Source: Caulobacter sp. (GTDB lineage Bacteria > Pseudomonadota > Alphaproteobacteria > Caulobacterales > Caulobacteraceae). Taken from it: a stretch of DNA of 32,785 nucleotides. Within the stretch, counting starts at the first letter, position 1; each line of letters begins with the position of its first letter. The stretch is from NCBI GenBank assembly GCA_026225565.1, contig JAMFTA010000199.1, forward strand, positions 32,001 through 64,785, written 5' to 3'. The notes below the pieces were generated by a model. The model was not told the DNA's origin and did not search any database. It saw nothing but the letters and a program-made list of their open reading frames with translations. The translations under genes and the position numbers were made by a program. Positions 15,599 to 25,085 of the stretch are shown piece after piece.

Positions 15599-15823
15599 CT
15601 AGCGGCCCCAGGGACGATAGCCGTAGTGGCGATGATCCCAACCGCGGCGCCATTCGTGGCGGGGGGCGTAGTAGTGGGCCCGGTAGCCATAGGCCGGGGC
15701 GTAGCCTTGATCGTAGCCGCGCTCGTAACCGTGGCGGTAGTCCTGGGCCATGGCGGGGGCGGCGATGGCGGAGCCGGCGACGAGGGTGGCGGCGACCGCA
15801 AGCAGAGCATTACATATACGCAT
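15599..15823 (-). CDS. Small secreted Tyr/Arg/His-rich protein
   Basis: Product of 74 residues: a Sec signal peptide (MRICNALLAVAATLVAGSAI, then AAPAMA) cut before QDYRHGYERG, then a 49-residue mature part made of Tyr-, Gly-, Arg- and His-rich repeats (GYERGYDQGYAPAYGYRAHYY...). A GAGGAGA ribosome-binding site lies just before ATG 15823, which makes this start far better than a longer in-frame start at 15976. I do not recognise a named family; similar low-complexity secreted peptides are frequent in Caulobacterales. Possible roles (surface, metal or polysaccharide contact) are guesses. It is divergent from obgE. Confidence 0.75.
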   Translation of the reverse strand: MRICNALLAVAATLVAGSAIAAPAMAQDYRHGYERGYDQGYAPAYGYRAHYYAPRHEWRRGWDHRHYGYRPWGR

Positions 15824-15978
15824 GATGGTCTCTCCTCTCGGCTCGGGCGGCGGCCAATATGGGCGGCTCCGAAGCGATGAGACGGTTATGACGCCGCCGC
15901 CCTGAACGGGGTCTGAGGCTGTTGTTATCTTCCGTTCATCCCGCCGGTCTCGACGGGGAGGGCCGTTTTCAGGCATAG

Positions 15979-18193
<2,215 letters not shown>

Positions 18194-18402
18194 TTGGTGA
18201 CTATCCGGCGCTGGTGCTTGAGGGCGCTGCAATCCCCGTTGTGACAGGTAGCAAATTCGCTGTTCGCGTCACGCCGAGCTCAGGGGGATGGCAGGGTGGC
18301 GGGGAGGATAAGCTTCACTCCGCCGGATGATCGCGGCCCACATGCGTTTTTACGTCACAGCCAATTGTCATCGCCTTGCTCTACGACCTCCCAGCCTGCT
18401 AT

Positions 18403-18417
18403 TGATAATCGTTTTCG
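18403..18417 (+). promoter_or_regulatory. Putative Fur box upstream of feoA
   Basis: TGATAAT-C-GTTTTCG matches the 7-1-7 Fur consensus TGATAATnATTATCA at 11 of 14 informative positions, with a perfect left half. It ends 22 nt before the feoA start. The 246-nt gap after proB holds nothing else I can name. Iron-dependent repression of feoAB fits this site. Confidence 0.5.
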
Positions 18418-18439
18418 AAAATGGTTCCCGAGTGATCCT

Positions 18440-18760
18440 GTGCACCCATTGGCCGACCTCGACACCGATATCGCCAGTTTCGTGGCTCCCGCTAAGCGGG
18501 CGACGCTAGCCGATGGTCGGCGCGGCTTTTCTGGCGTGATCGTCGATGTTCAGGCCAGCGACGCCGACGGCGGCCTGCCTGCCGCTGAGCTGGAGCGCCG
18601 CCTGTTGGAAATGGGTTTCGTTGAGGGCGCCCGGGTCGCGATCCTGCACGAAGGCTTTATCGGCCGCGATCCCATCTGCGTGCGCCTGGACGATATGCGC
18701 GTCGCCCTTCGCCGCCGTGACGCCCGAAGCGTTCTGGTGCGTCCCGACGTCGCGCGATGA
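18440..18760 (+). CDS. feoA: Ferrous iron transport protein FeoA
   Basis: Small cytoplasmic SH3-like protein of 106 residues that assists FeoB. The core reads LERRLLEMGFVEGARVAILHEGF and IGRDPICVRLDDMRVALRRRDARSV-type sequence, the standard FeoA fold. The N-terminal 40 residues are longer than in minimal FeoA. The start is assigned to GTG 18440 since the open frame upstream is unlike FeoA; TTG 18449 is an alternative, and the ribosome-binding site is weak for both. Its TGA overlaps the ATG of feoB. A Fur-like site lies just upstream. Confidence 0.85.
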   Translation: MHPLADLDTDIASFVAPAKRATLADGRRGFSGVIVDVQASDADGGLPAAELERRLLEMGFVEGARVAILHEGFIGRDPICVRLDDMRVALRRRDARSVLVRPDVAR

Positions 18761-20661
18761 GCGTCCTCGACCTTAAGCCCGCGCAGGCCATCGCCGCTCT
18801 GGCCGCGCCCGTTCGCGTCGCCCTCGTCGGCAATCCCAACTCCGGCAAGACGGCGATGTTCAACGCCTTGACCGGATCGCGCCAGAAGGTGGCCAATTAC
18901 GCTGGCGTGACCGTCGAGCGCAAGGAAGGGCGGCTGACCGCGCCCAGCGGCCGGGCGTTCAGCATCCTGGATCTCCCGGGCACCTATTCGCTGCGCGCCC
19001 GCAGCCCGGATGAAGCGATCACCCGCGACGCCGTCCTGGGCAGGCTTGTCGGGGAGGCATCCCCCGACGTGGTGGTCTGCGTCGCCGACGCCACCAATCT
19101 ACGCCTCGTCCTACGGCTGGCGCTGGAGCTGAAGACCGTAGGCCGGCCCTGTGTCCTGGCGCTGAACATGATCGACATCGCCGAGCGCCAGGGCTTGGAG
19201 ATCGACACCGAGCGCCTATCGCGCGAACTGGCCATGCCGGTGGTGGGCACCGTCGCCACGCGGCGGCGCAACATCGACGTCCTGATCGACCAGGTTGAGC
19301 GGCGGGCCGCCCTGACCGTCCACGCAGGGGCGAGCGCCTGGACCGAGCCGTCGGCCGCCGAGATCCGCGCCCTGCATCGCGAGGCCGAGCGCATCCTGGC
19401 GGCCTGCGTGCGCCCGGCCAAACGCCCGGACACCTGGACCGGCCGGCTCGACGACGTCCTGCTGCACCCGGTCGCCGGCATCCTGATCCTGCTCACCGTC
19501 CTGTTCCTGATGTTCCAGGCGGTGTTCACCGGCGCCCAGCCGATCATGGATCTGATCACCGCGGGTTTCGACGGCTTGAGCGGTTTGGTTGGCCAGGTCC
19601 TGCCGGACGGCGTGCTCAAGAGCCTGATCTGCGACGGCGTCATCGCCGGTGTCGGCAGCGTCTTGGTCTTCCTGCCGCAGATCATGATCCTGTTCTTGTT
19701 CATCATCATCCTGGAAGATGTCGGCTACATGGCCAGGGCCGCCTTCCTGCTCGACAAGATCATGGGCGGCGCCGGCCTGCATGGGCGCGCCTTCATCCCG
19801 CTCTTGTCCAGCTTCGCCTGCGCCATTCCCGGCATCATGGCCACGCGGGTGATCGACAACCGGCGCGACCGGCTGACCACCATCCTTGCGGCGCCTCTGA
19901 TGACCTGTTCGGCCCGCATCCCGGTCTACACACTGATCATCTCCGCCTTCATTCCAAGGCGGCAGGTGCTGGGCGGCCTCAGCCTGCAGGGTCTGGTGTT
20001 CTTCGGCCTCTACGCTCTCGGCCTGGTCAGCGCCTTGGCGGTGGCCTGGGTGGTGCGCAAGGTGTTCTGGCGCGGACTGGTCGAGCCCTTCCTGATGGAG
20101 CTGCCAGCCTACAAGGCGCCAGATCCGCTCAATATCGCCCGCAATGTGCTGCAGCGTGGGCAGATCTTCCTGCAGCGCGCGGGCACTATCATTTTGTCGA
20201 TGATGATCCTGATCTGGTTCCTCTCCACCGTGCCGGGCAAGCCGGCCGGCGCGCCGGGACCGGCCATCGACTACAGCTTCGCCGGCATGATCGGCCATGC
20301 GATTCAGCCGGTTCTCGCGCCGGTGGGCTTTTCCTGGCAGATGAGCGTGGCCCTGATCCCCGGCATGGCGGCGCGCGAGGTGGCGGTCGGGGCGCTCAGC
20401 ACCGTCTATGCGGTCTCGGCCGGCGAGGGCCACCCTGCCGCTCTGGGGGGCGTTCTGGCCCATCACTGGTCGCTCGCCACGGCCCTGGCCTTTCTGGCCT
20501 GGTATGTCTTCGCGCCCCAGTGCGCCTCGACCCTCGGCGTGGTCAAGCGCGAGACCAATTCCTGGCGCTGGCCGATCATCATGTTCGTCTACCTGACCGT
20601 GCTCGCCTATGCGGCGGCCTTCGTCACCTTCAACGTGGCGCGCGCGCTCGGTGGAGGCTGA
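18757..20661 (+). CDS. feoB: Ferrous iron transporter FeoB
   Basis: Inner-membrane Fe(II) importer of 634 residues. The cytosolic G domain has G1 GNPNSGKT (25-32), NYAGVTVERKEG (switch I), G3 DLPGTYSL (about 72) and G4 NMID (about 136). The helical GDI region follows, then the membrane part (about 220-630) with the Gate motifs LEDVGYMARAAFLLDKIMG, the Cys-bearing SFACAIPGIMATRVI and LMTCSARIPVYTLIISAF, and FAPQCASTLGVVKRET near the end. It is shorter than the E. coli protein (773) but similar to other alphaproteobacterial forms. It sits between feoA and a small Cys-tailed membrane protein in one operon. Confidence 0.96.
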   Translation: MSVLDLKPAQAIAALAAPVRVALVGNPNSGKTAMFNALTGSRQKVANYAGVTVERKEGRLTAPSGRAFSILDLPGTYSLRARSPDEAITRDAVLGRLVGEASPDVVVCVADATNLRLVLRLALELKTVGRPCVLALNMIDIAERQGLEIDTERLSRELAMPVVGTVATRRRNIDVLIDQVERRAALTVHAGASAWTEPSAAEIRALHREAERILAACVRPAKRPDTWTGRLDDVLLHPVAGILILLTVLFLMFQAVFTGAQPIMDLITAGFDGLSGLVGQVLPDGVLKSLICDGVIAGVGSVLVFLPQIMILFLFIIILEDVGYMARAAFLLDKIMGGAGLHGRAFIPLLSSFACAIPGIMATRVIDNRRDRLTTILAAPLMTCSARIPVYTLIISAFIPRRQVLGGLSLQGLVFFGLYALGLVSALAVAWVVRKVFWRGLVEPFLMELPAYKAPDPLNIARNVLQRGQIFLQRAGTIILSMMILIWFLSTVPGKPAGAPGPAIDYSFAGMIGHAIQPVLAPVGFSWQMSVALIPGMAAREVAVGALSTVYAVSAGEGHPAALGGVLAHHWSLATALAFLAWYVFAPQCASTLGVVKRETNSWRWPIIMFVYLTVLAYAAAFVTFNVARALGGG

Positions 20662-20662
20662 G

Positions 20663-20806
20663 ATGGCCCAGGGCCTGATCGTCTACGCCATCGTCGCCGC
20701 GGCCGCCGGCTGGACCGTCTGGCGGCTGTTCCTCCGTGGTCGCTTCAAACAGAAAGCCAAGGCCAAGGCCGTCTGCGCGCCCGGCTGCGCCTGCAGCGAC
20801 GGGTGA
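20663..20806 (+). CDS. FeoB-associated small membrane protein with a Cys-containing tail
   Basis: Protein of 47 residues starting 1 nt after the feoB stop; GGAGG at 20653-20657 fits ATG 20663. One transmembrane helix (LIVYAIVAAAAGWTVWRLFL, about 5-24) is followed by a basic stretch (RGRFKQKAKAKAV) and a tail with three cysteines (CAPGCACSDG). This layout matches the FeoB-associated Cys-rich membrane proteins found next to many feoB genes, which are thought to help FeoB or bind iron. It is not related in sequence to E. coli FeoC. The role is inferred from position and shape. Confidence 0.8.
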   Translation: MAQGLIVYAIVAAAAGWTVWRLFLRGRFKQKAKAKAVCAPGCACSDG

Positions 20807-20877
20807 TGTCAGGGCAAAAGTTCTGCTCGATCGAGGATGGCGATCTCCGCTGGAGCGCCCTGGATGGCCCCCGGAGA

Positions 20878-20894
20878 GCTGGCGCGACGCCAGC
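20878..20894. terminator. Short hairpin between the convergent iron operons
   Basis: GCTGGCG-CGA-CGCCAGC, a 7-bp stem with a 3-nt loop, lies in the 88-nt gap between the convergent feo and ftr1 operons, directly at the ftr1 stop codon. There is no T-tract on either strand, so a two-way terminator is only a suggestion. Confidence 0.35.
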
Positions 20895-21746
20895 CTATTC
20901 GGCGGGATGGGCCGTGGCGGAGGGGGAGACCGTCCAGGCGACGCGGGACCGGTTCACCAGCCTCATCAAGGTAAGCATCAGGGCCACAACCCCGAGCCAG
21001 GCGATCAGCTGCAAACCGTTGGGTTGATCGGTGTAGCCGACCAGGGTCTTCAGCAGCCGGCCCGCCATGCCGCCCTCCGGCAGGATGGCGGAGGTGTCCC
21101 AGAGCGGGGTCTGCAGAACGCCGATCACGCCCCCCTGCTGCAGGAAGGCCGCCGCCTGGGAGGCCAGCCCCGCCGCCAGTAGGGTGATCAGGCCGGTGGT
21201 GGCCGCAAACAGCCTATGGGCTGGAATGGCCAAGAGGCCCAGATACATCAGGAGCGACAGGCCGGCCCCCAGAGCGACGCCCAGGGCGCCGCCGAGCAAC
21301 AGGCTGGCCGCCGAAGCCCCGCCGCCCGCCGCGACCCCGTAGAGGAAGAGCACTACCTCCGAGCCCTCGCGCAGCACGGCCACGCCGACGACAATGGCCA
21401 GGGCGAGCAGCGACTTGCCGCCCCGGCGCACCTCCGCCCCCACGGCCTTCAACTCGCGCGACATCTCCTTGCCGTGGGTGGCCATCCAGACGTTGTGCCA
21501 GGTGAGCATACCGACAGCGAGGATCAGGATCGCCGCATTGAACAGCTCCTGGCCCGAGCCCTGAAACAACGACGCCAGTCCACCGGCGAAAGCCGCGACG
21601 ATGCAGGCGCCCAGCAAGCCGCCGGCCGCCCCCGCCGTCACCCAAAGGCCCCGCCCAACGACGCCCTGGGTCGCCGCCAGGACGATGCCGACGATCAGAC
21701 CGGCCTCAATCACTTCACGGAAAACGATGAGCAGGGTGGCGAGCAT
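20895..21746 (-). CDS. FTR1-family iron permease (EfeU/FetM-like)
   Basis: Polytopic inner-membrane iron permease of 283 residues with about seven helices. The two REXXE iron-binding motifs of the Ftr1/EfeU family are present: REVIE (residues 10-14) in helix 1 and REGSE (126-130) in the middle. AGGAGG lies before ATG 21746. It is the last gene of a three-gene unit with P19 and a cupredoxin, the arrangement known for FetMP-type and Ftr1-P19 systems. There is no large periplasmic C-terminal domain of the kind seen in E. coli FetM; the separate cupredoxin may stand in for it. Confidence 0.92.
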   Translation of the reverse strand: MLATLLIVFREVIEAGLIVGIVLAATQGVVGRGLWVTAGAAGGLLGACIVAAFAGGLASLFQGSGQELFNAAILILAVGMLTWHNVWMATHGKEMSRELKAVGAEVRRGGKSLLALAIVVGVAVLREGSEVVLFLYGVAAGGGASAASLLLGGALGVALGAGLSLLMYLGLLAIPAHRLFAATTGLITLLAAGLASQAAAFLQQGGVIGVLQTPLWDTSAILPEGGMAGRLLKTLVGYTDQPNGLQLIAWLGVVALMLTLMRLVNRSRVAWTVSPSATAHPAE

Positions 21747-21755
21747 GACCGCCTC

Positions 21756-22088
21756 CTATTGCGCCACAACGACGCCTTGCGCCGTCGCCGAATGGTACTC
21801 CCCCATGAAGGGATAGCGGCCCGGACGCAGGGGATGGATCCGCACCGTCCCGCTCTGCTTGCCGGCGATGACCTTCTCGACCTTCAGCGCCGTGGAGTCG
21901 AACTCCTCGGCCAGGGGGTCGTCGTTGACCACGTTCAGGATCGCCGGTTGGTTGGCCGCAACCCTGATCTCGGCGGGAGAGAAGCGGTGATCCTTCAGGG
22001 TCACCGTGATCGGCGCTTGAGCCCGAGCGGGGCCGGCGATCGCCGCTCCAGCCAGGGCCGTCAGCGCAAGGACCGTCTTCAGGCTCAC
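21756..22088 (-). CDS. Periplasmic cupredoxin-domain protein, EfeO-cupredoxin type
   Basis: Secreted protein of 110 residues from a GTG at 22088 that overlaps the stop of the P19 gene (GTGA). A signal peptide (LKTVLALTALAGAAIAGPARA) precedes a single cupredoxin fold: ITVTLKDHRFSPAEIRVAAN, NDDPLAEEFDS, KVIAGKQSGTVRIHPLRPGR and FMGEYHSATAQG. It is the compact type found fused to EfeO and next to Ftr1 permeases. No type-1 copper cysteine is seen, so it probably does not hold a blue copper site; it may bind iron or copper to help oxidise or hand over iron. A longer in-frame start at 22139 would run through the P19 gene and is rejected. Confidence 0.85.
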   Translation of the reverse strand: MSLKTVLALTALAGAAIAGPARAQAPITVTLKDHRFSPAEIRVAANQPAILNVVNDDPLAEEFDSTALKVEKVIAGKQSGTVRIHPLRPGRYPFMGEYHSATAQGVVVAQ

Positions 22089-22609
22089 TTGCTCTTGCTC
22101 GGATATTGGAAGGTCCAGGCGGCCTTGATCGGCTTCCACCAGTCCGGCACGCCCGAGGCCTTGTCCACGTGGCGATAGAGCTTGGGCGGCGAGATGACGT
22201 AGGTGAGGCGGTAGGTTCCCGGCCCGTCCATCCTCACGCCATTGGCGTAATGCAGGCCGTCCTTGGCCACCATGGCGGCGAGCACGCCGCTCTTATGATA
22301 GAGGGGGGAGCCCTTCTTGGTTATCTGGTACTTGATGGTCAGGTAGGGAATCCAGGTGTCTTCGGCCAGGCTGTGGGCCTCGTCCTTGCCTGCGTGGACG
22401 TCGGCTTCCAGGTGGATGGCGTCCTTGCCCATTTCCATGCCCGGAACGTGGGCGCTCATCTGGATGCCTGTCAGGTAGTTGGGGACGATCTGCAGGCCCT
22501 CCTTCATCACCGGCTCGCCCACGTAGAATTCCTGCGCGGCAAGGGCGGGCGAGGCCGCCAGGCCCAGCGCGCTGAGCGCCAAAACAGACGGTGCCAGGAC
22601 GAAACGCAT
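22085..22609 (-). CDS. Periplasmic iron-uptake protein P19/FetP
   Basis: Secreted iron-binding protein of 174 residues. A signal peptide (LAPSVLALSALGLAASPALA) is followed by the P19/Tp34 domain: FYVGEPVMKEGLQIVPNYLTG, HVPGMEMGKDAIHLEADVHA, DTWIPYLTIKYQI and MDGPGTYRLTYVISPPKLYRH. The Met-, His- and Glu-rich HLEADVHA region supplies the metal ligands known in Campylobacter P19. GGAG lies 9 nt before ATG 22609; a longer in-frame start at 22765 crosses the promoter region. It heads the p19-cupredoxin-ftr1 unit. In this family the protein passes iron to the FTR1 permease. Confidence 0.92.
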   Translation of the reverse strand: MRFVLAPSVLALSALGLAASPALAAQEFYVGEPVMKEGLQIVPNYLTGIQMSAHVPGMEMGKDAIHLEADVHAGKDEAHSLAEDTWIPYLTIKYQITKKGSPLYHKSGVLAAMVAKDGLHYANGVRMDGPGTYRLTYVISPPKLYRHVDKASGVPDWWKPIKAAWTFQYPSKSK

Positions 22610-22639
22610 GGAAATCTCCAATTTGGCTGTCGTTGTAAA

Positions 22640-22654
22640 CGCGAACAACTCGCA
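22640..22654 (-). promoter_or_regulatory. Putative Fur-type site upstream of p19
   Basis: On the minus strand TGCGAGT-T-GTTCGCG forms an inverted repeat (GCGA / TCGC, with TGCGA-N5-TCGCG symmetry) in the form of the GCGA-type Fur boxes (TGCGAATnATTCGCA). It starts 31 nt upstream of ATG 22609. It fits iron-repressed control; an Irr or other iron regulator is also possible. Confidence 0.4.
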
Positions 22655-22706
22655 ATAGCAAGAATATTCACCCGCCGCGGCGATCCGGGCGCTTGCCCAT
22701 AGATGG

Positions 22707-22748
22707 AACCCTGTTACTCGTGGACCGTTGCAAGAGTGACACAGGGTT
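22707..22748. promoter_or_regulatory. Inverted repeat before the PEBP-family gene
   Basis: Arms AACCCTGT (22707-22714) and ACAGGGTT (22741-22748) with a further ACTC/GAGT pair inside. The right arm ends 16 nt before ATG 22765, within the divergent p19/PEBP promoter region. It may be an operator or an mRNA hairpin; no T-tract. Confidence 0.35.
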
Positions 22749-22764
22749 TGAGTGAGTGTGCGCA

Positions 22765-23379
22765 ATGAAGCATTCGGCCATCCTCTTCGGCGCGGTCGTC
22801 AGCTTGACGATCGTTAGCGCCGCCTCCGCGCGCATCCTGGCCGATAGGTCTGTGTTGGCGATGGACCGGGTGCTGTCTCCCGCCATTCAGCCCCTGACGG
22901 TCACATCTCCCGCCGCCGAGCCCGGCGAGCCGATCCCCGCCGTCTACACCTCGCTTGGAAAGAACGTTTCCCCGCCTGTGGCCTGGGACTTCGCGCCCCA
23001 GGGGACTAAGTCCTTTGTGGTGGTGATGGAGGATGCGGACGCCGCGACCCCTGTCCTGCATTGGCTGGCCTACAATATTCCCGCCACGGTCACCGGCCTA
23101 AACAAGAATGTGCGCAATCGCCCGCAAGCCAAGGCGCCCGCGGGGATGATGCAAGGGGTGAACTATGCCGGCGGCATCGGCTATGTTGGCCCCAAGGTGC
23201 GGGCGGGCGATCCGCCCCATCACTATCACATCCAGGTGTTCGCTCTGGACCGGATGCTCGGCATCGGTCCGGGGCTGAGTCTCGACAAGGTGATCGCCGC
23301 CATGAACCAGCGGGTTCTGGCGGAAGGAGAGGTAGTGGGCGTCTTCGCCCCTCCGCCCCAGCAAACCGCCTCCAACTAG
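22765..23379 (+). CDS. Secreted YbhB/YbcL-family phosphatidylethanolamine-binding-like protein
   Basis: Protein of 204 residues with a signal peptide (LFGAVVSLTIVSAASA) and a PEBP/RKIP fold: IPAVYTSLGKNVSPPVAWDFAP, SFVVVMEDADA, LHWLAYNIPA and the YVGPKVRAGDPPHHYHIQVFALD ligand-site block. These match the bacterial YbhB/YbcL group, whose function is poorly known; members can inhibit kinases or proteases or bind small anions. The in-frame GTG at 22756 would add only three residues; ATG 22765 is preferred. It is divergent from the iron unit and stands alone before tldD. Confidence 0.88.
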   Translation: MKHSAILFGAVVSLTIVSAASARILADRSVLAMDRVLSPAIQPLTVTSPAAEPGEPIPAVYTSLGKNVSPPVAWDFAPQGTKSFVVVMEDADAATPVLHWLAYNIPATVTGLNKNVRNRPQAKAPAGMMQGVNYAGGIGYVGPKVRAGDPPHHYHIQVFALDRMLGIGPGLSLDKVIAAMNQRVLAEGEVVGVFAPPPQQTASN

Positions 23380-23474
23380 CCGACAAGCGCCGATGCGGGG
23401 CAACTGAATCGCAGCGCCCCTTGTCTGAGGGCGTTCGTATTGCGATCTATCGCTCTCAGTTTGCGTGGTGATCC

Positions 23475-24905
23475 ATGAACGCCCTTTCCCCCACTCCCTC
23501 GATCCTTGAAGGCTCCGGCTGCGATGTCGGCCGCGTCTCGAAGATGCTTGAGGAGGCCCTACAGGGCGCCGACGACGGGGAGCTCTTTTTGGAACGCTCC
23601 GAATCCGAGATGCTGGTCTTCGACGACGGGCGGCTGAAGGCGGCCAACTATGACGCCACCGAGGGCTTTGGCCTCAGGGTCGTCGCCGGGGAGACCGCCG
23701 GCTACGCCCACGCCAGCGAGATCTCCGAAGCGGCCATCGGTCGGGCTGCGGGCTCAGCGGTCCTAGCCAAGCGCGGCTATTCTGGGGTGGCGGCAGAGGG
23801 CCCCCGCGGCACCAATACCCGCCTTTATGGCGACGAAGATCCCCTCGCCTCGCCCGCGTTCGGCGGCAAGGTAGAGCTATTGCAGGAAATCGACGCCTTC
23901 GCCCGCGCCCGCGATCCCCGCGTGGTGCAGGTCTCCGCCTCCATCGCCGGCGAGCGGCGCGTGGTGGAGATCCTGCGCGCCGACGGGCGGTTGCTTCGCG
24001 ACGTGCGCCCCCTGGTGCGGGTGAACGTTTCCATCACCGTGGAGAAGGACGGCCGGCGCGAGACCGGCTCGTCCGGCGCTGGCGGCCGCGCCAGCTTCGA
24101 GGCCTGGATCCGGCCCAGCCACTGGCAGGACCAGATCGACGAGGCCTTGCGCCAGGCGTTAGTGAATCTGGACGCCATCGCCTGCCCCGCCGGCGAGATG
24201 GATGTCGTGCTCGGTCCCGGCTGGAACGGCGTCTTGCTGCATGAAGCCATCGGCCATGGGCTGGAAGGCGACTTCAATCGCAAAGGCACCTCCGCCTTTT
24301 CAGGCCGCATCGGCGAGCGGGTGGCGGCCAAGGGGGTGACGGTGATCGACGACGGCTCCCTGCCCGGCCGCCGGGGCTCTCTGACCATCGACGACGAGGG
24401 CACCCCCACCGAACGCACCGTCTTGATCGAGGACGGAATTCTCAAGGGCTACATGCACGACCGCATGTCCGCCCGGCTCATGGGCATGGAGGCCACCGGC
24501 AATGGCCGGCGCCAGTCCTACGCCCACATGCCCCTGCCGCGCATGACCAACACCGCCATGCTGGGCGGGAACGTGCCGCGCGAGGAGATGATCGCCTCCA
24601 CCCAGCGCGGCCTCTACTGCGCCAACTTCGGCGGCGGTCAGGTGGACATCACCAACGGCAAGTTCGTCTTCCAGTGCACCGAGGCCTATCTGATCGAGGA
24701 CGGCAAGGTGACCGCCCCGGTGAAGGGCGCCACCCTGATCGGCGACGGCCCCTCGGCCCTGACTCGCGTGACCATGATCGGCGACGATTTCGACTTCGAT
24801 CCCGGCATCGGCGTCTGCGGCAAGTCCGGCCAGGGCGTGCCGGTGGGCGTCGGCCAGCCGTCGATGAAGATCGGCGGCCTGACGATGGGGGGCACCAGCC
24901 TTTAA
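23475..24905 (+). CDS. tldD: Metalloprotease TldD
   Basis: Zinc-dependent cytosolic peptidase of 476 residues that works with TldE/PmbA on antitoxins, microcin B17 precursor and other unfolded peptides. The N-terminal domain (LFLERSESEMLVFDDGRLKA) precedes the catalytic helix with HEAIGHGLEGDF (HExxxH at about 256) and the C-terminal barrel (CGKSGQGVPVGVGQPSMKIG), the standard ending. The third zinc ligand should be a Cys near the end (GVCGKSGQG). Its partner tldE is not in the window. A real T-tailed terminator follows. Confidence 0.96.
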   Translation: MNALSPTPSILEGSGCDVGRVSKMLEEALQGADDGELFLERSESEMLVFDDGRLKAANYDATEGFGLRVVAGETAGYAHASEISEAAIGRAAGSAVLAKRGYSGVAAEGPRGTNTRLYGDEDPLASPAFGGKVELLQEIDAFARARDPRVVQVSASIAGERRVVEILRADGRLLRDVRPLVRVNVSITVEKDGRRETGSSGAGGRASFEAWIRPSHWQDQIDEALRQALVNLDAIACPAGEMDVVLGPGWNGVLLHEAIGHGLEGDFNRKGTSAFSGRIGERVAAKGVTVIDDGSLPGRRGSLTIDDEGTPTERTVLIEDGILKGYMHDRMSARLMGMEATGNGRRQSYAHMPLPRMTNTAMLGGNVPREEMIASTQRGLYCANFGGGQVDITNGKFVFQCTEAYLIEDGKVTAPVKGATLIGDGPSALTRVTMIGDDFDFDPGIGVCGKSGQGVPVGVGQPSMKIGGLTMGGTSL

Positions 24906-24968
24906 GGATGGGAGGCGCCGGCCTTTGACAACAGGCGCCCGGGAAGTGGGCTTTCTTCCTTACAACCT

Positions 24969-24989
24969 AAAGCCTTAATTGGGCTTTTT
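24969..24989 (+). terminator. Rho-independent terminator after tldD
   Basis: AAAGCC-TTAATTG-GGCTTT stem followed by TT (a run of five T in all), 64 nt after the tldD stop codon. The stem is short (6 bp), but the T-run is the clearest in the window. Confidence 0.65.
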
Positions 24990-24993
24990 GTTA

Positions 24994-25016
24994 CCGCGAT
25001 TTAACCCACATTGCGG
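24994..25016. other. Short hairpin upstream of the TonB-dependent receptor gene
   Basis: CCGCGAT (24994-25000) can pair with ATTGCGG (25010-25016) with one wobble and a 9-nt loop. It lies 5 nt after the terminator and 69 nt before the receptor start. It could be a regulator site in the receptor promoter or an mRNA leader hairpin. Confidence 0.25.
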
Positions 25017-25085
25017 CCTTGTAATTGGCGCCAGGCGGGGCGTTCGAGCACACCCTGCGCCTTGGACGGCGTTTGGGGGTTTGGC

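Noticed and set aside
19216-20466. 416-codon minus-strand frame inside feoB
   Set aside because: An antisense shadow rich in His, Asp and Gln; feoB motifs on the other strand are unambiguous.
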